Assembly (NCBI GenBank): GCA_944392805.1
Contig: CALXXZ010000012.1
Span: forward strand, 1 to 55,791
Length of the DNA: 55,791 nucleotides
From: an uncultured Clostridia bacterium
GTDB lineage: Bacteria > Bacillota > Clostridia > TANB77 > CAG-508
Direction: 5' to 3'
Shown here: piece by piece, positions 45,888 to 55,791 of the stretch
Position numbering within the stretch: the stretch's first letter is position 1
Layout of the letters: each line of letters opens with the position of its first letter
Translations under genes and position numbers: made by a program
Notes under the pieces: generated by a model
Database searches by the model: none
Told to the model about the DNA's origin: nothing
Seen by the model: only the letters and a program-made list of their open reading frames with translations

Positions 45888-47124
45888 ATGCAAAAATCTA
45901 AGATTTTTTCATTAATATTAATAACACTAATTATATGTTGTATTACTATAGAATGTTTTGGTTTTTCTGAAAGTTACACATGGTCAGTAAATTCTGTTGA
46001 AACATCTTCTTCTTTGAAAGAAACTTCAACTATAACTGAAGGAAACCCTCTCTCTTTAGAAGCTGGTTCTGCAATCCTAATCGAACAAACTACTGGTCAA
46101 ATACTTTATAGTCACAATATACACGAACAATTAAGACCTGCAAGTGTTACAAAAATCATGGGGCTACTACTTATTATGGAAGCTCTTGATTCTGGAAAGA
46201 TAACACTTGAAACACAAATCCCATGTAGTGAAAATGCTTCTAAAATGGGAGGTTCACAAATTTGGTTAGACCCTAGTGAGACATTAAGTGTTAATGATAT
46301 GTTAAAAGCAATTTCAGTGGTTTCAGCCAATGATTGTATTGTAGCAATGCGGTGAATATCTTGCTGGAACAGAAGAAGGCTTTGTTAAGATGATGAATGA
46401 TAAAGCAAAAGAACTTGGAATGAATGATACTACATTTAAAAACTGTCATGGACTTGATGAAGATGGGCATGTAACTTCTGCATATGATATTGCTTTAATG
46501 TCAAGAGAACTTTTAACAAAACATCCTACTATAACTAATTACTCAACAATTTGGACTGATACTTTAAGAGATGGAAAATCTGCATTAACTAATACAAATA
46601 AATTAGTTCGTAATTACTCAGGATGTACAGGTTTAAAAACTGGCTCAACTTCTCTTGCATTATATAATCTTTCTGCATCTGCTACTCGAGATAATTTATC
46701 TTTAATAGCTGTAATTATGAAGGCTCCTACTTCTGCTACCCGTTTTGAAGAGGCTAGTAAACTTTTAGATTATGGTTTTACAAACTTTTCTTATTCTTCT
46801 TTTGGAAATCAAGGAGATGTCGTAAGATCTATTTCTGTTACAAAAGGTGTTAATTCAGAAGTAAATTGTATATATGAAACTTCTCCATCTTTTCTTATAA
46901 AAAAAGGTGAAGAAGCTGGTATAACATATGAATTAAATTTAAATGAATCTGTTCAGGCCCCAGTAGAACAAGGTCAAACTCTTGGTACTGTCACTTATTA
47001 TCTTAATGGAAATAAGCTAGATTCTGTTAATCTGGTGGCAGAAAACTCTGTTAAAAAAATGGATTTAATGAATATGACTAAAAATATATTTTCAAAATGG
47101 TTTTGTTTATTACGAATAGTTTAA
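45888..47124 (+). pseudogene. D-alanyl-D-alanine carboxypeptidase (DacF/PBP5-like), frame-broken
   Basis: Together the two frames make one serine D,D-carboxypeptidase of about 411 residues. A signal peptide (about 1-25) is followed by the SxxK motif in PASVTKIMG, SxN in VVSANDC, and KTG in GLKTGSTS, with a C-terminal PBP5-like beta domain. The first frame ends just after SANDCIVAM; ignoring one base near 46350 restores GEYLAGTEEGFVKMMNDKAKEL, which is standard for the family. The apparent extra C creates an in-frame CGG. The gene trims peptidoglycan stem peptides if functional. It could be a real mutation, a sequence error or recoding. GGAGG precedes the ATG. Confidence 0.85.
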
Positions 47125-47148
47125 AGGAGGATTTAAAAATCCTCCTTT
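47123..47148. terminator. bidirectional terminator
   Basis: A perfect 11-bp stem (AAAGGAGGATT/AATCCTCCTTT) with a 4-nt loop lies between the convergent carboxypeptidase and VirD4-like genes. Confidence 0.92.
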
Positions 47149-47151
47149 ATA

Positions 47152-49473
47152 TTACTCTTCTTTTTTCTTTTTTAAATTTACAACAATCGCATCTTCATTG
47201 TCAAATATAAAACTTGAATCTGTTGTATCAGTTTGAATTGGATCATCTTCATCATTTTCTCCAACAAAATTAATATGCTTTGGATTAAATTTTGATTTAT
47301 GGTCTTCATCTGTTGAATCACTTACTACTCCTGGTGTAAATTTTGAAAAATTATATGTTTTAATTGGTTGTTCTTCTTTATATTTTGATCCTACAAAGTT
47401 CATTTTTCCTTCACCAACATCATAATTTCCTGAATCATTTTTTAATTTTATGGCTACTGTTTTAAATGCCATTGAAGCTAATTTGTTTGCTGCAAAATAA
47501 TTCTCCCAATCATATTTTACACCACCATATTTAGAATCATATTCTAATTTTTTCATATCCATAGAAGTTGAATAAACCCATGTCCTTCTCTTTCCAAATT
47601 CTTTTGACCACCATTCAAGTTCTTCTGGTGTTCCATTTCCTGTAAATATTTTGTTTGGACAGTTTGATAATATTGTTTCTTTATATCTCATCTTTTGTGA
47701 ATTTCCTTCTAATTGTGCAAGGTTTTGTGCTGTTACTGATGTACCAACTTTATATTTACGATAAAGAGTGAATATTGCTTCTGTATCTTTACATATAAAG
47801 TCTGGAAATTCATCTATATATAAGAAATGTGGAACTCTATTGTTTTCATTTCCTGGTCTTCTTAGTATAGCATTTTGCATAGATAAGATAAAGAATAAAC
47901 CAAATGCTCTATGACTTGTCCTTCCTAAGTCTCCTCTACGTGTGCATACTAATATTACTTCTCCATTTTCTAATGCTTTATCAAAATCTATATTTTTATG
48001 TCTGTTACATAATACTGCTTTTACTCCTGGTAGTCTTAATAAATTATCTAATTGTGCTACTGCTATATAAATATATTTTTCTGTTTGTTCTCTTCCTTTA
48101 CTATTTGCATAGAAATTTTTTTCAAAATATGATAATTGCATACTGTATTTTTCTGCCAATTCTTCATCTTTTTTCATGATTTCACACATTTTTTCTACTA
48201 AGTCAAAATTTGTAAGCATTTTTAACATATCTTCTAAGTTTGGTAAGTTTCCTCCATTTAACCTAGGATACATTTCTTTTAATATCATTGTCAAATTTTC
48301 TATTGCTTGTATTATTAAGTCTTCTCTATATATTTCATCCATTTCTAAATGTGAATCTGTATGCATTGCTTTTAATACTGTTGATATAGTTACTGCTATT
48401 TTAGTTACATCATCATATACAAATGGATTTAGTCCTATTGATTCACTACTTGCTGGGTCTACTAAGTGATATTTAATATGGAAATTCTTACATATTTTCA
48501 TTGTTCTTGATAATGTTTCAAAATCTGGTGCTATTGATGTTATTCCTAAATCTCTATATGTGTATTTTCCATCTATTGATGAAATTATCATTTTATTTAA
48601 ATATGCTTTATAGACTGCTTCTTTTCCATATGCTGGTGAAATCATATTTAAACTAAAGTTTTCATTTATATAATCATTATCATAAGGTTTATTTAATGTT
48701 GCTATTCCTGTTTTTAATGCTGTATATACCATTTCTTTTGCATTTGCTCTATAAAATGCCTTTTTCTCGATATCTTTTGCTATCATTGGTTCAAATATTA
48801 ATGATGTTTTTCCTGTTCCTGAACCTCCACATACTAACAAACCTTGATATCTCTTTTGTTCGTAAAATGTTAATGATTTTCCTGTTTCATAGTCTTTTGA
48901 CAAAAGCATATCACATGTAAATGGTCCATGTCCTGCCTTTTTGTCTGATAAACTTATTCCTCTATAATCCCATATTGATCTTTTTTCGTCTTTACTATCA
49001 TCTACACCTAATTTTATCCACTTTATTAAACTATAAAATGTTGTTAATGGTAAATATATTGCAAGTGCTGTAAATGCTGGCCCTATCAATTCTGAAAATT
49101 CTGATACTAAAACTGTATATCCAGGTATTGATGTTAAGAAAAGCCATGCAGCCATATTCAGCCATTGTGTAAACATTGATATTGCTACTATATATAAAGC
49201 TATTACATATAGAAAAAATAATGTTATTTTTAAATTTTTAGATTTTGCAAATTCTGAAGTTGGTGAAAATAAAAATGCAAATATTGGACAAGCTAGTGCT
49301 AATGTATATTGTATTGGTCCCCAATATGACATTGATACACCTGTGAATATCAAAAATAGCATTTCTACTATTCTGTCTACTATTATATATACTGATATTA
49401 ATGTTAAGACATATGTTGCAAATGTATTTCTACTTGCATTTAGTTTTTTCAAAAACTTATCTATTATTTTCAT
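47152..49473 (-). CDS. VirD4/TraG-like membrane ATPase, solitary
   Basis: 773 residues. Four or five N-terminal spans (about 15-160) precede a VirD4-type ATPase: Walker A CGGSGTGKTSL, Walker B HFLYIDEFPDFI, and VGTSVTAQNLAQLEGN in the position of the conserved motif 3. The acidic C terminus ends KKKKEE. Such coupling proteins bring DNA or protein substrates to a type IV secretion channel, but no relaxase, VirB4, VirB6, integrase or mobilisation gene is visible. It may serve a different export or surface process. AAAGGA lies upstream of the ATG. Confidence 0.82.
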   Translation of the reverse strand: MKIIDKFLKKLNASRNTFATYVLTLISVYIIVDRIVEMLFLIFTGVSMSYWGPIQYTLALACPIFAFLFSPTSEFAKSKNLKITLFFLYVIALYIVAISMFTQWLNMAAWLFLTSIPGYTVLVSEFSELIGPAFTALAIYLPLTTFYSLIKWIKLGVDDSKDEKRSIWDYRGISLSDKKAGHGPFTCDMLLSKDYETGKSLTFYEQKRYQGLLVCGGSGTGKTSLIFEPMIAKDIEKKAFYRANAKEMVYTALKTGIATLNKPYDNDYINENFSLNMISPAYGKEAVYKAYLNKMIISSIDGKYTYRDLGITSIAPDFETLSRTMKICKNFHIKYHLVDPASSESIGLNPFVYDDVTKIAVTISTVLKAMHTDSHLEMDEIYREDLIIQAIENLTMILKEMYPRLNGGNLPNLEDMLKMLTNFDLVEKMCEIMKKDEELAEKYSMQLSYFEKNFYANSKGREQTEKYIYIAVAQLDNLLRLPGVKAVLCNRHKNIDFDKALENGEVILVCTRRGDLGRTSHRAFGLFFILSMQNAILRRPGNENNRVPHFLYIDEFPDFICKDTEAIFTLYRKYKVGTSVTAQNLAQLEGNSQKMRYKETILSNCPNKIFTGNGTPEELEWWSKEFGKRRTWVYSTSMDMKKLEYDSKYGGVKYDWENYFAANKLASMAFKTVAIKLKNDSGNYDVGEGKMNFVGSKYKEEQPIKTYNFSKFTPGVVSDSTDEDHKSKFNPKHINFVGENDEDDPIQTDTTDSSFIFDNEDAIVVNLKKKKEE

Positions 49474-49555
49474 GTTTTATTCCTTTCATTTTCATATACT
49501 CATACATATATATTATCCTATAAATTCACGAAAATTACAAGCTTTTTTCATAATT

Positions 49556-50410
49556 TTATAGAATTTCTAATATAAATCCTGATATAACTCCTATAACATA
49601 TAATAAGCTTATTATTTGTATATTTTCTTTTATGTTTTTATTTGTTTTAAATAGTACTAGAGTTCCTACACCTGCATTTACTAAAACTCCTGTAATTAGA
49701 ATTGGCATTGAAATTATATTTTCAATAAATAATTCTGTTAATATTACTGATGATGCGCAATTTGGTATTAGTCCAATCAATCCTGCTATTATTGGTCCGA
49801 AAATAAAATTACTGCTTATAACATTTGAAATTGCTTCTTCTCCAACTAAATTTATTACACAATTTATTATTAATGTTGTTACAAATATGAATAAAAAGAT
49901 ATTTACAGAATGATTTATTGCTGATTTTACTATACCTTTTTCACAATGACAGTGTTCATGTTCACAGAATTCTCCAATATTTTCATGTTCTTTATTATTC
50001 TGTTTTTTTATTTTATGTAATACAAAATCAACTATCAATCCGGCAACTATTCCTATTACTAATTTTATTCCTAATATTGTTAATATTGTATTTACTGGTA
50101 CTGCTTCTGTTAATAAAATTGGTAACATTTCATCAGAGGTTGTTAGATATACTGCAATTAATGTTCCTAATGTTATTACTCTTGTTGCATATAAATTTGT
50201 TGCAGAAACTGAAAATCCACATTGTGGAAATATTCCTACAAGTCCTCCTATTATTGGTCCAAACTTGCCTGATTTTTCTATTTTTTCTTTTACCTTTTCG
50301 CTTGTTTTGTGCTCTATATATTCCATTATTAGATATGTTATAAACAAGAATGGTATCAGTTTTACACTATCTATTACCGTTTCTTTTAATATTTCTAATA
50401 TTTCTTGCAT
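49556..50410 (-). CDS. ArsP_2-family putative heavy-metal exporter
   Basis: 284 residues with about 8-10 spans. Two similar halves each have a Cys-bearing loop: GLVGIFPQCGFSVSATNLYA and GLIGLIPNCASSVILTELFI. A central cytoplasmic loop is His/Cys-rich (CEHEHCHCEKG) and may bind metal. The pattern is that of the putative 10-TM heavy-metal exporter family. Substrate unknown; the literature links relatives to arsenic or manganese efflux. It follows the NUDIX gene on the same strand with a 20-nt gap. Confidence 0.85.
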   Translation of the reverse strand: MQEILEILKETVIDSVKLIPFLFITYLIMEYIEHKTSEKVKEKIEKSGKFGPIIGGLVGIFPQCGFSVSATNLYATRVITLGTLIAVYLTTSDEMLPILLTEAVPVNTILTILGIKLVIGIVAGLIVDFVLHKIKKQNNKEHENIGEFCEHEHCHCEKGIVKSAINHSVNIFLFIFVTTLIINCVINLVGEEAISNVISSNFIFGPIIAGLIGLIPNCASSVILTELFIENIISMPILITGVLVNAGVGTLVLFKTNKNIKENIQIISLLYVIGVISGFILEIL

Positions 50411-50430
50411 TTTATATCTCCTTAATATTT

Positions 50431-50865
50431 TTAAAATCTTCCATTTTTCACATCTTCTATAAATTTATCTCTTATTTCATATGGAACTAATGTGATTTTT
50501 TCAACATCTTCTCTTTTTATAATTTCTGGTATATATTTTCCTCTATGTGCATATTTAGGATTTCCTGAAAATTCAGGTCCTTGTCCTGTCCCAAATTTTC
50601 CTCCTATATACTTACACAAGAAGAAATATTCTTTTTTATTTATTTCTCCGTTTTCCATCTCATATAATTTTTCTACTATTTCTACATCTATTCCAAATTC
50701 TTCTTTTATTTCTCTTATAGTTCCTTCTTCTAGAGTTTCATTTCCTTCTTGTCCTCCTCCTGGAAATGTATAATAATCTCCTATTGGATGATTTTTTACT
50801 CCAACTCTATGCATAAATGCAAATCCATCTTCCATTGGAATTATTCCTGCTAATCTTACTCTCAT
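50431..50865 (-). CDS. NUDIX hydrolase
   Basis: 144 residues. The Nudix box is complete, GGQEGNETLEEGTIREIKEE followed by FGI, and the preceding YYTFPGGG is typical. It hydrolyses a nucleoside diphosphate linked to another group; the substrate is unknown. I start it at ATG 50865 with AAAGGAAG upstream. A longer frame from 50925 would overlap the end of obgE and lacks a binding site. It is in line with obgE and trpS. Confidence 0.9.
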   Translation of the reverse strand: MRVRLAGIIPMEDGFAFMHRVGVKNHPIGDYYTFPGGGQEGNETLEEGTIREIKEEFGIDVEIVEKLYEMENGEINKKEYFFLCKYIGGKFGTGQGPEFSGNPKYAHRGKYIPEIIKREDVEKITLVPYEIRDKFIEDVKNGRF

Positions 50866-50908
50866 TTTTTCTTCCTTTCTGACAATTGGGAAAAAAAGTG
50901 ACAGACTT

Positions 50909-52186
<1,278 letters not shown>

Positions 52187-52197
52187 TTATTCCTTTC

Positions 52198-53208
52198 TTA
52201 TTCAAAATAATCTAATTTCATTGCTTTTTTAACTTTTTTCATTGTTTCTTTTGCTGTTTCTCTTGCCTTTTGAGTTCCTTTTATTAGTATTTCATCTACT
52301 AATTCTGGTCTTTCTTCATAATATTTTCTTTTTTCTCTTATTGGTTCTAATGTATTATTTATGTTTTTTGCTAATTGCTTTTTACATGCAACACATCCTC
52401 TTTTTCCTGCTCTACATTCTTCACATACAGTTTTATATTCTTCTGGTTCTGTAAATAAGTTGTGATAATATGCTACCATACATATATCAGGATTTCCTAA
52501 ATCATCTTTTTTTATTCTGTTTGGATCTGTTACTGCACTCATTACTTTTCTGTTTACTTCTTCTTCTGGATCTGATAAATATATTGCATTTCCTAATGAT
52601 TTACCCATTTTCTCGTTTCCATCTAATCCTTTTATTCTTTTTTCTTTTGATAATACCGCTTCTGGTTCAACTAGAACTTCTCCATATATGCTATTGAATT
52701 TTCTTACTATTTCTCTACATTGCTCAATAAGTGGTAATTGATCTTCTCCTACAGGCACAATCTTTCCTTCTAACGCTGTTATATCTGCTGCTTGACTTAC
52801 TGGATATCCTAAAAATCCATAGGTTACACTTTCTCCAAATAATTCTCTCTTTTGAGCAATTTCTGTTTTTACTGTTGGGTTTCTTTCTAATCTTGCTATT
52901 GTTACTAGGTTTGAATAAAATACTGTTAATTCCGCTACTTCTGGTATCATTGATTGTATATATATTGTTGTTTTTTCTGGATCTATTCCTACTGATAAAT
53001 AGTCCATTACTACTTCTCTTACATTTTTTCTTACTTTTTCTGGGTTATTGAAATTGTCTGTCAATGCCTGAACATCTGCTACTAATATATATGGGTCGTA
53101 TTCTCCTGTATTTTGCATTTTGACCCTATTTTTTAGTGATCCAAAATAATGACCTATATGTAACCTACCTGTTGGTCTATCTCCTGTTACTATTCTCTTT
53201 TTTTCCAT
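52198..53208 (-). CDS. trpS: tryptophanyl-tRNA synthetase
   Basis: 336 residues, class I fold. The HIGH motif is RLHIGHYFG after TGDRPTG, and KMSKS appears as EKMGKSLGNAI. An inserted Cys cluster, CEECRAGKRGCVACKKQ (about 280), is found in many Clostridial TrpS proteins. I start it at ATG 53208, 10 nt after AAAGGA, since the in-frame ATG at 53244 has no such site. The 5' region holds the large structured element, but I found no T-box signature. Confidence 0.95.
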   Translation of the reverse strand: MEKKRIVTGDRPTGRLHIGHYFGSLKNRVKMQNTGEYDPYILVADVQALTDNFNNPEKVRKNVREVVMDYLSVGIDPEKTTIYIQSMIPEVAELTVFYSNLVTIARLERNPTVKTEIAQKRELFGESVTYGFLGYPVSQAADITALEGKIVPVGEDQLPLIEQCREIVRKFNSIYGEVLVEPEAVLSKEKRIKGLDGNEKMGKSLGNAIYLSDPEEEVNRKVMSAVTDPNRIKKDDLGNPDICMVAYYHNLFTEPEEYKTVCEECRAGKRGCVACKKQLAKNINNTLEPIREKRKYYEERPELVDEILIKGTQKARETAKETMKKVKKAMKLDYFE

Positions 53209-53308
53209 TTTTATATTTTCCTTTCTCTTATTCTTTTTCCGCATATTTTAACATAATATATTATACTATATTTTTCCATAAAAATAAAGAGTTTTATATA
53301 ATTATTTT

Positions 53309-53708
53309 GTATAATGGTTTTGAGGTACAACCTAGCCGTAATGGCTGATAAGAGCATAGACCACACATATGTATTAAAATAATGGAAAATTTTGTACATC
53401 TAAACTTAACGTTAGAAAATCTTATCTATTCAGCTGAGGAATGTTCACGGGCAAGCTTATAAATATGTGTACTTTTCATAAATGCCTCGGCTACCTTACA
53501 TGACGTTAACAAATTCCAGTCACATTCATCATTTATTCAAATCACACATATTTATAAGCTTGAGCCTGAGTGAAAGCGGCTCAGCTGAATGGATTAGAGT
53601 TTCTACGGGAAGTTTGGCTTGTCCAAAATTTGGAATGTTTTAATACATATGTGCGGTCTACGCTCTTATTAGCTATTCTGGCTAGGTTGTACCTCAAAAC
53701 CATTATAT
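53309..53708 (+). ncRNA. large structured RNA or fold-back element, about 400 nt
   Basis: The whole trpS-dnaJ gap is a nested fold-back. A perfect 28-bp stem (53310-53337 with 53680-53707) continues as imperfect helices (53338-53381 with 53636-53679), then 53400-53406 with 53611-53617, 53410-53418 with 53600-53607, 11 bp at 53428-53438 with 53580-53590, and 18 bp at 53453-53470 with 53544-53561. A 7-nt pseudoknot is possible between 53406-53412 and 53503-53509. Five wobble-type differences favour RNA from the plus strand and two favour the minus strand. I recognise no known family. A MITE-like mobile repeat is the main alternative. Confidence 0.6.
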
Positions 53709-53730
53709 AGTAACGGCTTATATATCAGTA

Positions 53731-53758
53731 AAAGACTATCTTTGTCTTGATAGTCTTT
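53731..53758. terminator. dnaJ terminator (bidirectional)
   Basis: A perfect 10-bp stem (AAAGACTATC/GATAGTCTTT) with an 8-nt loop touches the dnaJ stop codon. It can also end a plus-strand transcript of the structured element. Confidence 0.85.
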
Positions 53759-54918
53759 TATCCAAATAATCCTTTTTTCTTTACTGGTGGTTGTTCATTC
53801 ATTGTTAAAGCTAATTTTTCAAGCAAATCTCTTTGCTCTTTATTTAGCCTTTTTGGTGTTTGAACAATTACTGTAAACACAAAGTTTCCTCTAGTTGCTG
53901 AATTTAATGAATTAAATCCTCTTTCACGGATTGTAAATTTTGTTCCTGTTTGTGTTCCTTCTGGTATTGTAAAAGTTTCTGTACTTCCATCTACCATAGG
54001 TATTTTTAGAGTTGCCCCTAAAGTTGCTTGTGTTATTGTTATTGGAATTTCACATGTTACAGTTGTTCCTTGTCTAGTAAATATATTACTTCTTTTTATT
54101 CTAACTGTTATGTATAAATCTCCTTTTGGTCCGCCTTTTTCTCCAGGTTCTCCCTCTCCTCTTAATACTACAGTTTGATTATCATCTATTCCTGCAGGTA
54201 TTTTTACTTTTATTTTTGGTTGTTTTCTAACTGTTCCTTTTCCTTTACAGTTATCACATACTTCTTTTATTATTTCACCTGTTCCATGACAATTTGTACA
54301 AGTTCTTGTTGTTTGCATTTGACCTAATATTGTGTTTTGTACTTGTCTTACAGTTCCTGTACCATTACATGTTGGACATTTTGTTACTGATGTTCCTGGC
54401 TTAGCTCCTGTTCCATGGCATACATCACAAGTTTCTGGTCTTGTTATTACTATCTGTTTTTCAACCCCTAAAAATGCTTCTTCAAATGTAATTTCTAAGT
54501 TTAAGTTTAAGTCTGCTCCCTTTTTAGGTCCTTTTCTTGTTTGCTGTCTTGAACTTGTTCTTCCTCCTCCAAAAAATGAAGAGAATATATCTCCTAAGTC
54601 TCCAAAGTCTGAAAATCCATCAAATCCAGAGGTTGTGTATGAATAGTAATTTCCTCCACCAAATGGTCCTCCGGCTCCTCCAAATCCTTGTGGTCCATCA
54701 GGTCCAAATTGGTCGTACATTCTTCTTTTTTGTGGATCTGATAATGTTTCATATGCTTCATTTACTTCTTTGAATTTTGCTTCTGCTTCTTCTTTATTGT
54801 CTGGATTGGCATCTGGATGATATTTTTTAGCGAGTTTTCTATATGCTTTTTTTAACTCGTCGTCTGTAGCATTTTTGTTAACTCCTAATACTTCATAATA
54901 ATCTCTTTTATTTGCCAT
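53758..54918 (-). CDS. dnaJ: chaperone DnaJ
   Basis: 386 residues. J domain (1-70) with HPD in [10 protein letters not shown], Gly/Phe-rich segment (about 75-125), four zinc-finger repeats ([32 protein letters not shown]), then the C-terminal substrate-binding domains. It delivers unfolded clients to DnaK and stimulates its ATPase. AGGAGG precedes the ATG. It follows dnaK in the usual order; hrcA and grpE would be outside the window. Confidence 0.97.
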   Translation of the reverse strand: MANKRDYYEVLGVNKNATDDELKKAYRKLAKKYHPDANPDNKEEAEAKFKEVNEAYETLSDPQKRRMYDQFGPDGPQGFGGAGGPFGGGNYYSYTTSGFDGFSDFGDLGDIFSSFFGGGRTSSRQQTRKGPKKGADLNLNLEITFEEAFLGVEKQIVITRPETCDVCHGTGAKPGTSVTKCPTCNGTGTVRQVQNTILGQMQTTRTCTNCHGTGEIIKEVCDNCKGKGTVRKQPKIKVKIPAGIDDNQTVVLRGEGEPGEKGGPKGDLYITVRIKRSNIFTRQGTTVTCEIPITITQATLGATLKIPMVDGSTETFTIPEGTQTGTKFTIRERGFNSLNSATRGNFVFTVIVQTPKRLNKEQRDLLEKLALTMNEQPPVKKKGLFG

Positions 54919-54957
54919 TTTCTCCTCCTATTGAAATGTCTCCACTTACTAAAGTTT

Positions 54958-54989
54958 GAGGTTGGATGTTTTCTTATTGCTCCAACCTC
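54958..54989 (-). promoter_or_regulatory. hairpin between dnaK and dnaJ
   Basis: A perfect 9-bp inverted repeat (GAGGTTGGA/TCCAACCTC, 14-nt loop) lies in the 87-nt gap. On the minus strand the following sequence is AAACTTT, not a T-run, so it may stabilise the dnaK message or partly attenuate dnaJ. Confidence 0.6.
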
Positions 54990-55005
54990 ATAATATCACT
55001 TAATC

Positions 55006-55791
55006 TTATTTATTGTCATCTTCTACTTTGTAATCTGCATCATATACAGTTCCATCATTATTTGCATCTTCAGCTCCTGCTGTTGCATTTGGATCTGCTG
55101 CTCCTGCATTTGGATTTGCATTTTTGTATAATTGCTCTGACATTTCATAAAATACTTTTGTTAATTTTTCTGTAGCTTCTTTGATGCTTTCTGTATTATT
55201 TGAATCAAGTGCTTTTCTTGTATTTTCGATTTCAGCTTCAATTTTTGCTTTTTCTTCTCCACTGATTTTGTCACCTAATTCTCCTAATGTTTTTTCACTG
55301 TTATATACTAAGCTTTCTGCATTGTTTCTAACTTCAATTTCTTCTTTTTTCTTTTTATCTTCTTCAGCATGTGCTTCTGCATCTTTAACAGCTTTTTCGA
55401 TATCTTCGTCTGTTAAGTTTGTTGATGCTGTGATTGAAACATTTTGTTCATTTCCTGTTGCCATATCTTTTGCTGATACATGTACGATTCCGTTTGCATC
55501 TATATCAAATGTTACTTCTATTTGTGGTACTCCTCTTGGTGCTGCTGGAATTCCTGTTAATTGGAATCTTCCTAATGATTTATTGTATGCAGCCATTTCT
55601 CTTTCACCTTGTAATACATGTACTTCTACACTTGTTTGACCATCTGCTGCTGTTGAGAATACTTGTGATTTTTTTGTTGGTATTGTTGTATTTCTTTCTA
55701 TTAATTTTGTGAATACTCCACCATATGTTTCAATACCTAATGATAATGGTGTTACATCTAGTAATACTAAGTCTTTAACATCTCCTGATAA
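55006..55791 (-). CDS. dnaK: chaperone DnaK, C-terminal part (5' end outside window)
   Basis: Read in frame to the window edge, the protein begins inside the ATPase/substrate-domain junction ([20 protein letters not shown]) and continues through the substrate-binding beta domain ([31 protein letters not shown]) and the helical lid. The end is Asn/Ala/Asp-rich ([20 protein letters not shown]). About 262 residues are present. The missing N terminus lies beyond base 55791. Confidence 0.97.
   Translation of the reverse strand, partial: LSGDVKDLVLLDVTPLSLGIETYGGVFTKLIERNTTIPTKKSQVFSTAADGQTSVEVHVLQGEREMAAYNKSLGRFQLTGIPAAPRGVPQIEVTFDIDANGIVHVSAKDMATGNEQNVSITASTNLTDEDIEKAVKDAEAHAEEDKKKKEEIEVRNNAESLVYNSEKTLGELGDKISGEEKAKIEAEIENTRKALDSNNTESIKEATEKLTKVFYEMSEQLYKNANPNAGAADPNATAGAEDANNDGTVYDADYKVEDDNK

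Noticed and set aside
46390..47124. A separate gene starting at an internal ATG
   Set aside because: The upstream frame ends in mid-domain and the sequence between the two restores a continuous carboxypeptidase once one base is skipped, so it is one broken gene.
47152..49473. Integrative conjugative element
   Set aside because: No relaxase, VirB4-like ATPase, integrase, attachment repeats or tRNA junction is seen; one VirD4-like gene is not enough.
53209..53757. T-box leader or RNase P RNA in the trpS-dnaJ interval
   Set aside because: The T-box signature (AGGGTGGNACCGCG) is absent on the minus strand, and the conserved RNase P segments (GAGGAAAGTCC, ACAGAAA) are not present in the right context.

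Overview
The window (about 27% G+C by impression) looks like chromosome from a spore-forming, low-GC Firmicute of the Clostridia type, probably an uncultured gut lineage. The support is SpoIVB, a SpoVT-type regulator, an alpha/beta-type small acid-soluble spore protein, a monoderm-style exopolysaccharide locus with a CpsB/CpsD phosphoregulatory module, a sortase, AGA-dominated arginine codons and conserved Firmicute housekeeping genes (mutS2, hpf, obgE, trpS, dnaJ, dnaK, tmRNA). I cannot name a genus.

Layout. 1-504: tRNA-Gly(TCC) and a small YvyF-like zinc-ribbon/HTH protein. 539-1756: spoIVB. 1808-13986 (minus strand): a compact Tad-like pilus or secretion operon. In order of transcription it encodes a CpaB-like SAF protein, two ParA/TadZ-like proteins with altered P-loops, a membrane-anchored CpaF/TadA-type ATPase, one protein with two TadC-like halves, then four paralogous pilin-like proteins that all begin MENA, two further single-span proteins, and a polytopic GT-C-like membrane protein. 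14117-15337: a Cof-type HAD phosphatase and the SASP. 15465-19927: one operon with a sortase substrate (LAYTG), its sortase, an unknown membrane protein, Wzz, the tyrosine kinase CpsD and the phosphatase CpsB. 20002-32417: an exopolysaccharide operon running from VanZ and a priming sugar transferase to the flippase. 32489-37200: hpf, mutS2, spoVT, tmRNA (ssrA) and a small orphan gene with a possible leader peptide. 37246-41945: an AIM24-family gene and a second small polysaccharide set ending in a WaaL-like ligase/polymerase. 42051-49473: a type IV pilin-leader/leucine-rich-repeat fusion, a 678-residue unknown, a frame-broken D,D-carboxypeptidase and a lone VirD4/TraG-like ATPase. 49556-55791: a metal exporter, NUDIX, obgE, trpS, a 400-nt structured element, dnaJ and the 3' part of dnaK.

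How the genes fit together. Most of the window builds the cell surface: a pilus-like machine, a sortase-anchored protein made together with polysaccharide chain-length and phosphoregulation proteins, and an exopolysaccharide assembly line. The two surface operons at 19.9 kb and 32.4 kb share a 15-nt sequence at their -35 regions, which suggests common control.

Most notable signals: (1) the Tad-like machine whose pilin-like subunits seem to be made without a prepilin leader, with Glu at residue 2 and no prepilin peptidase gene nearby; (2) a nested, almost uninterrupted fold-back of about 400 nt at 53309-53708 that looks like a large structured RNA or fold-back element; (3) two genes broken by an apparent single extra C, each exactly at an in-frame CGG codon, in a window where I found only one other in-frame CGG by eye. 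Nothing was computed or searched; all coordinates and counts come from reading the sequence.
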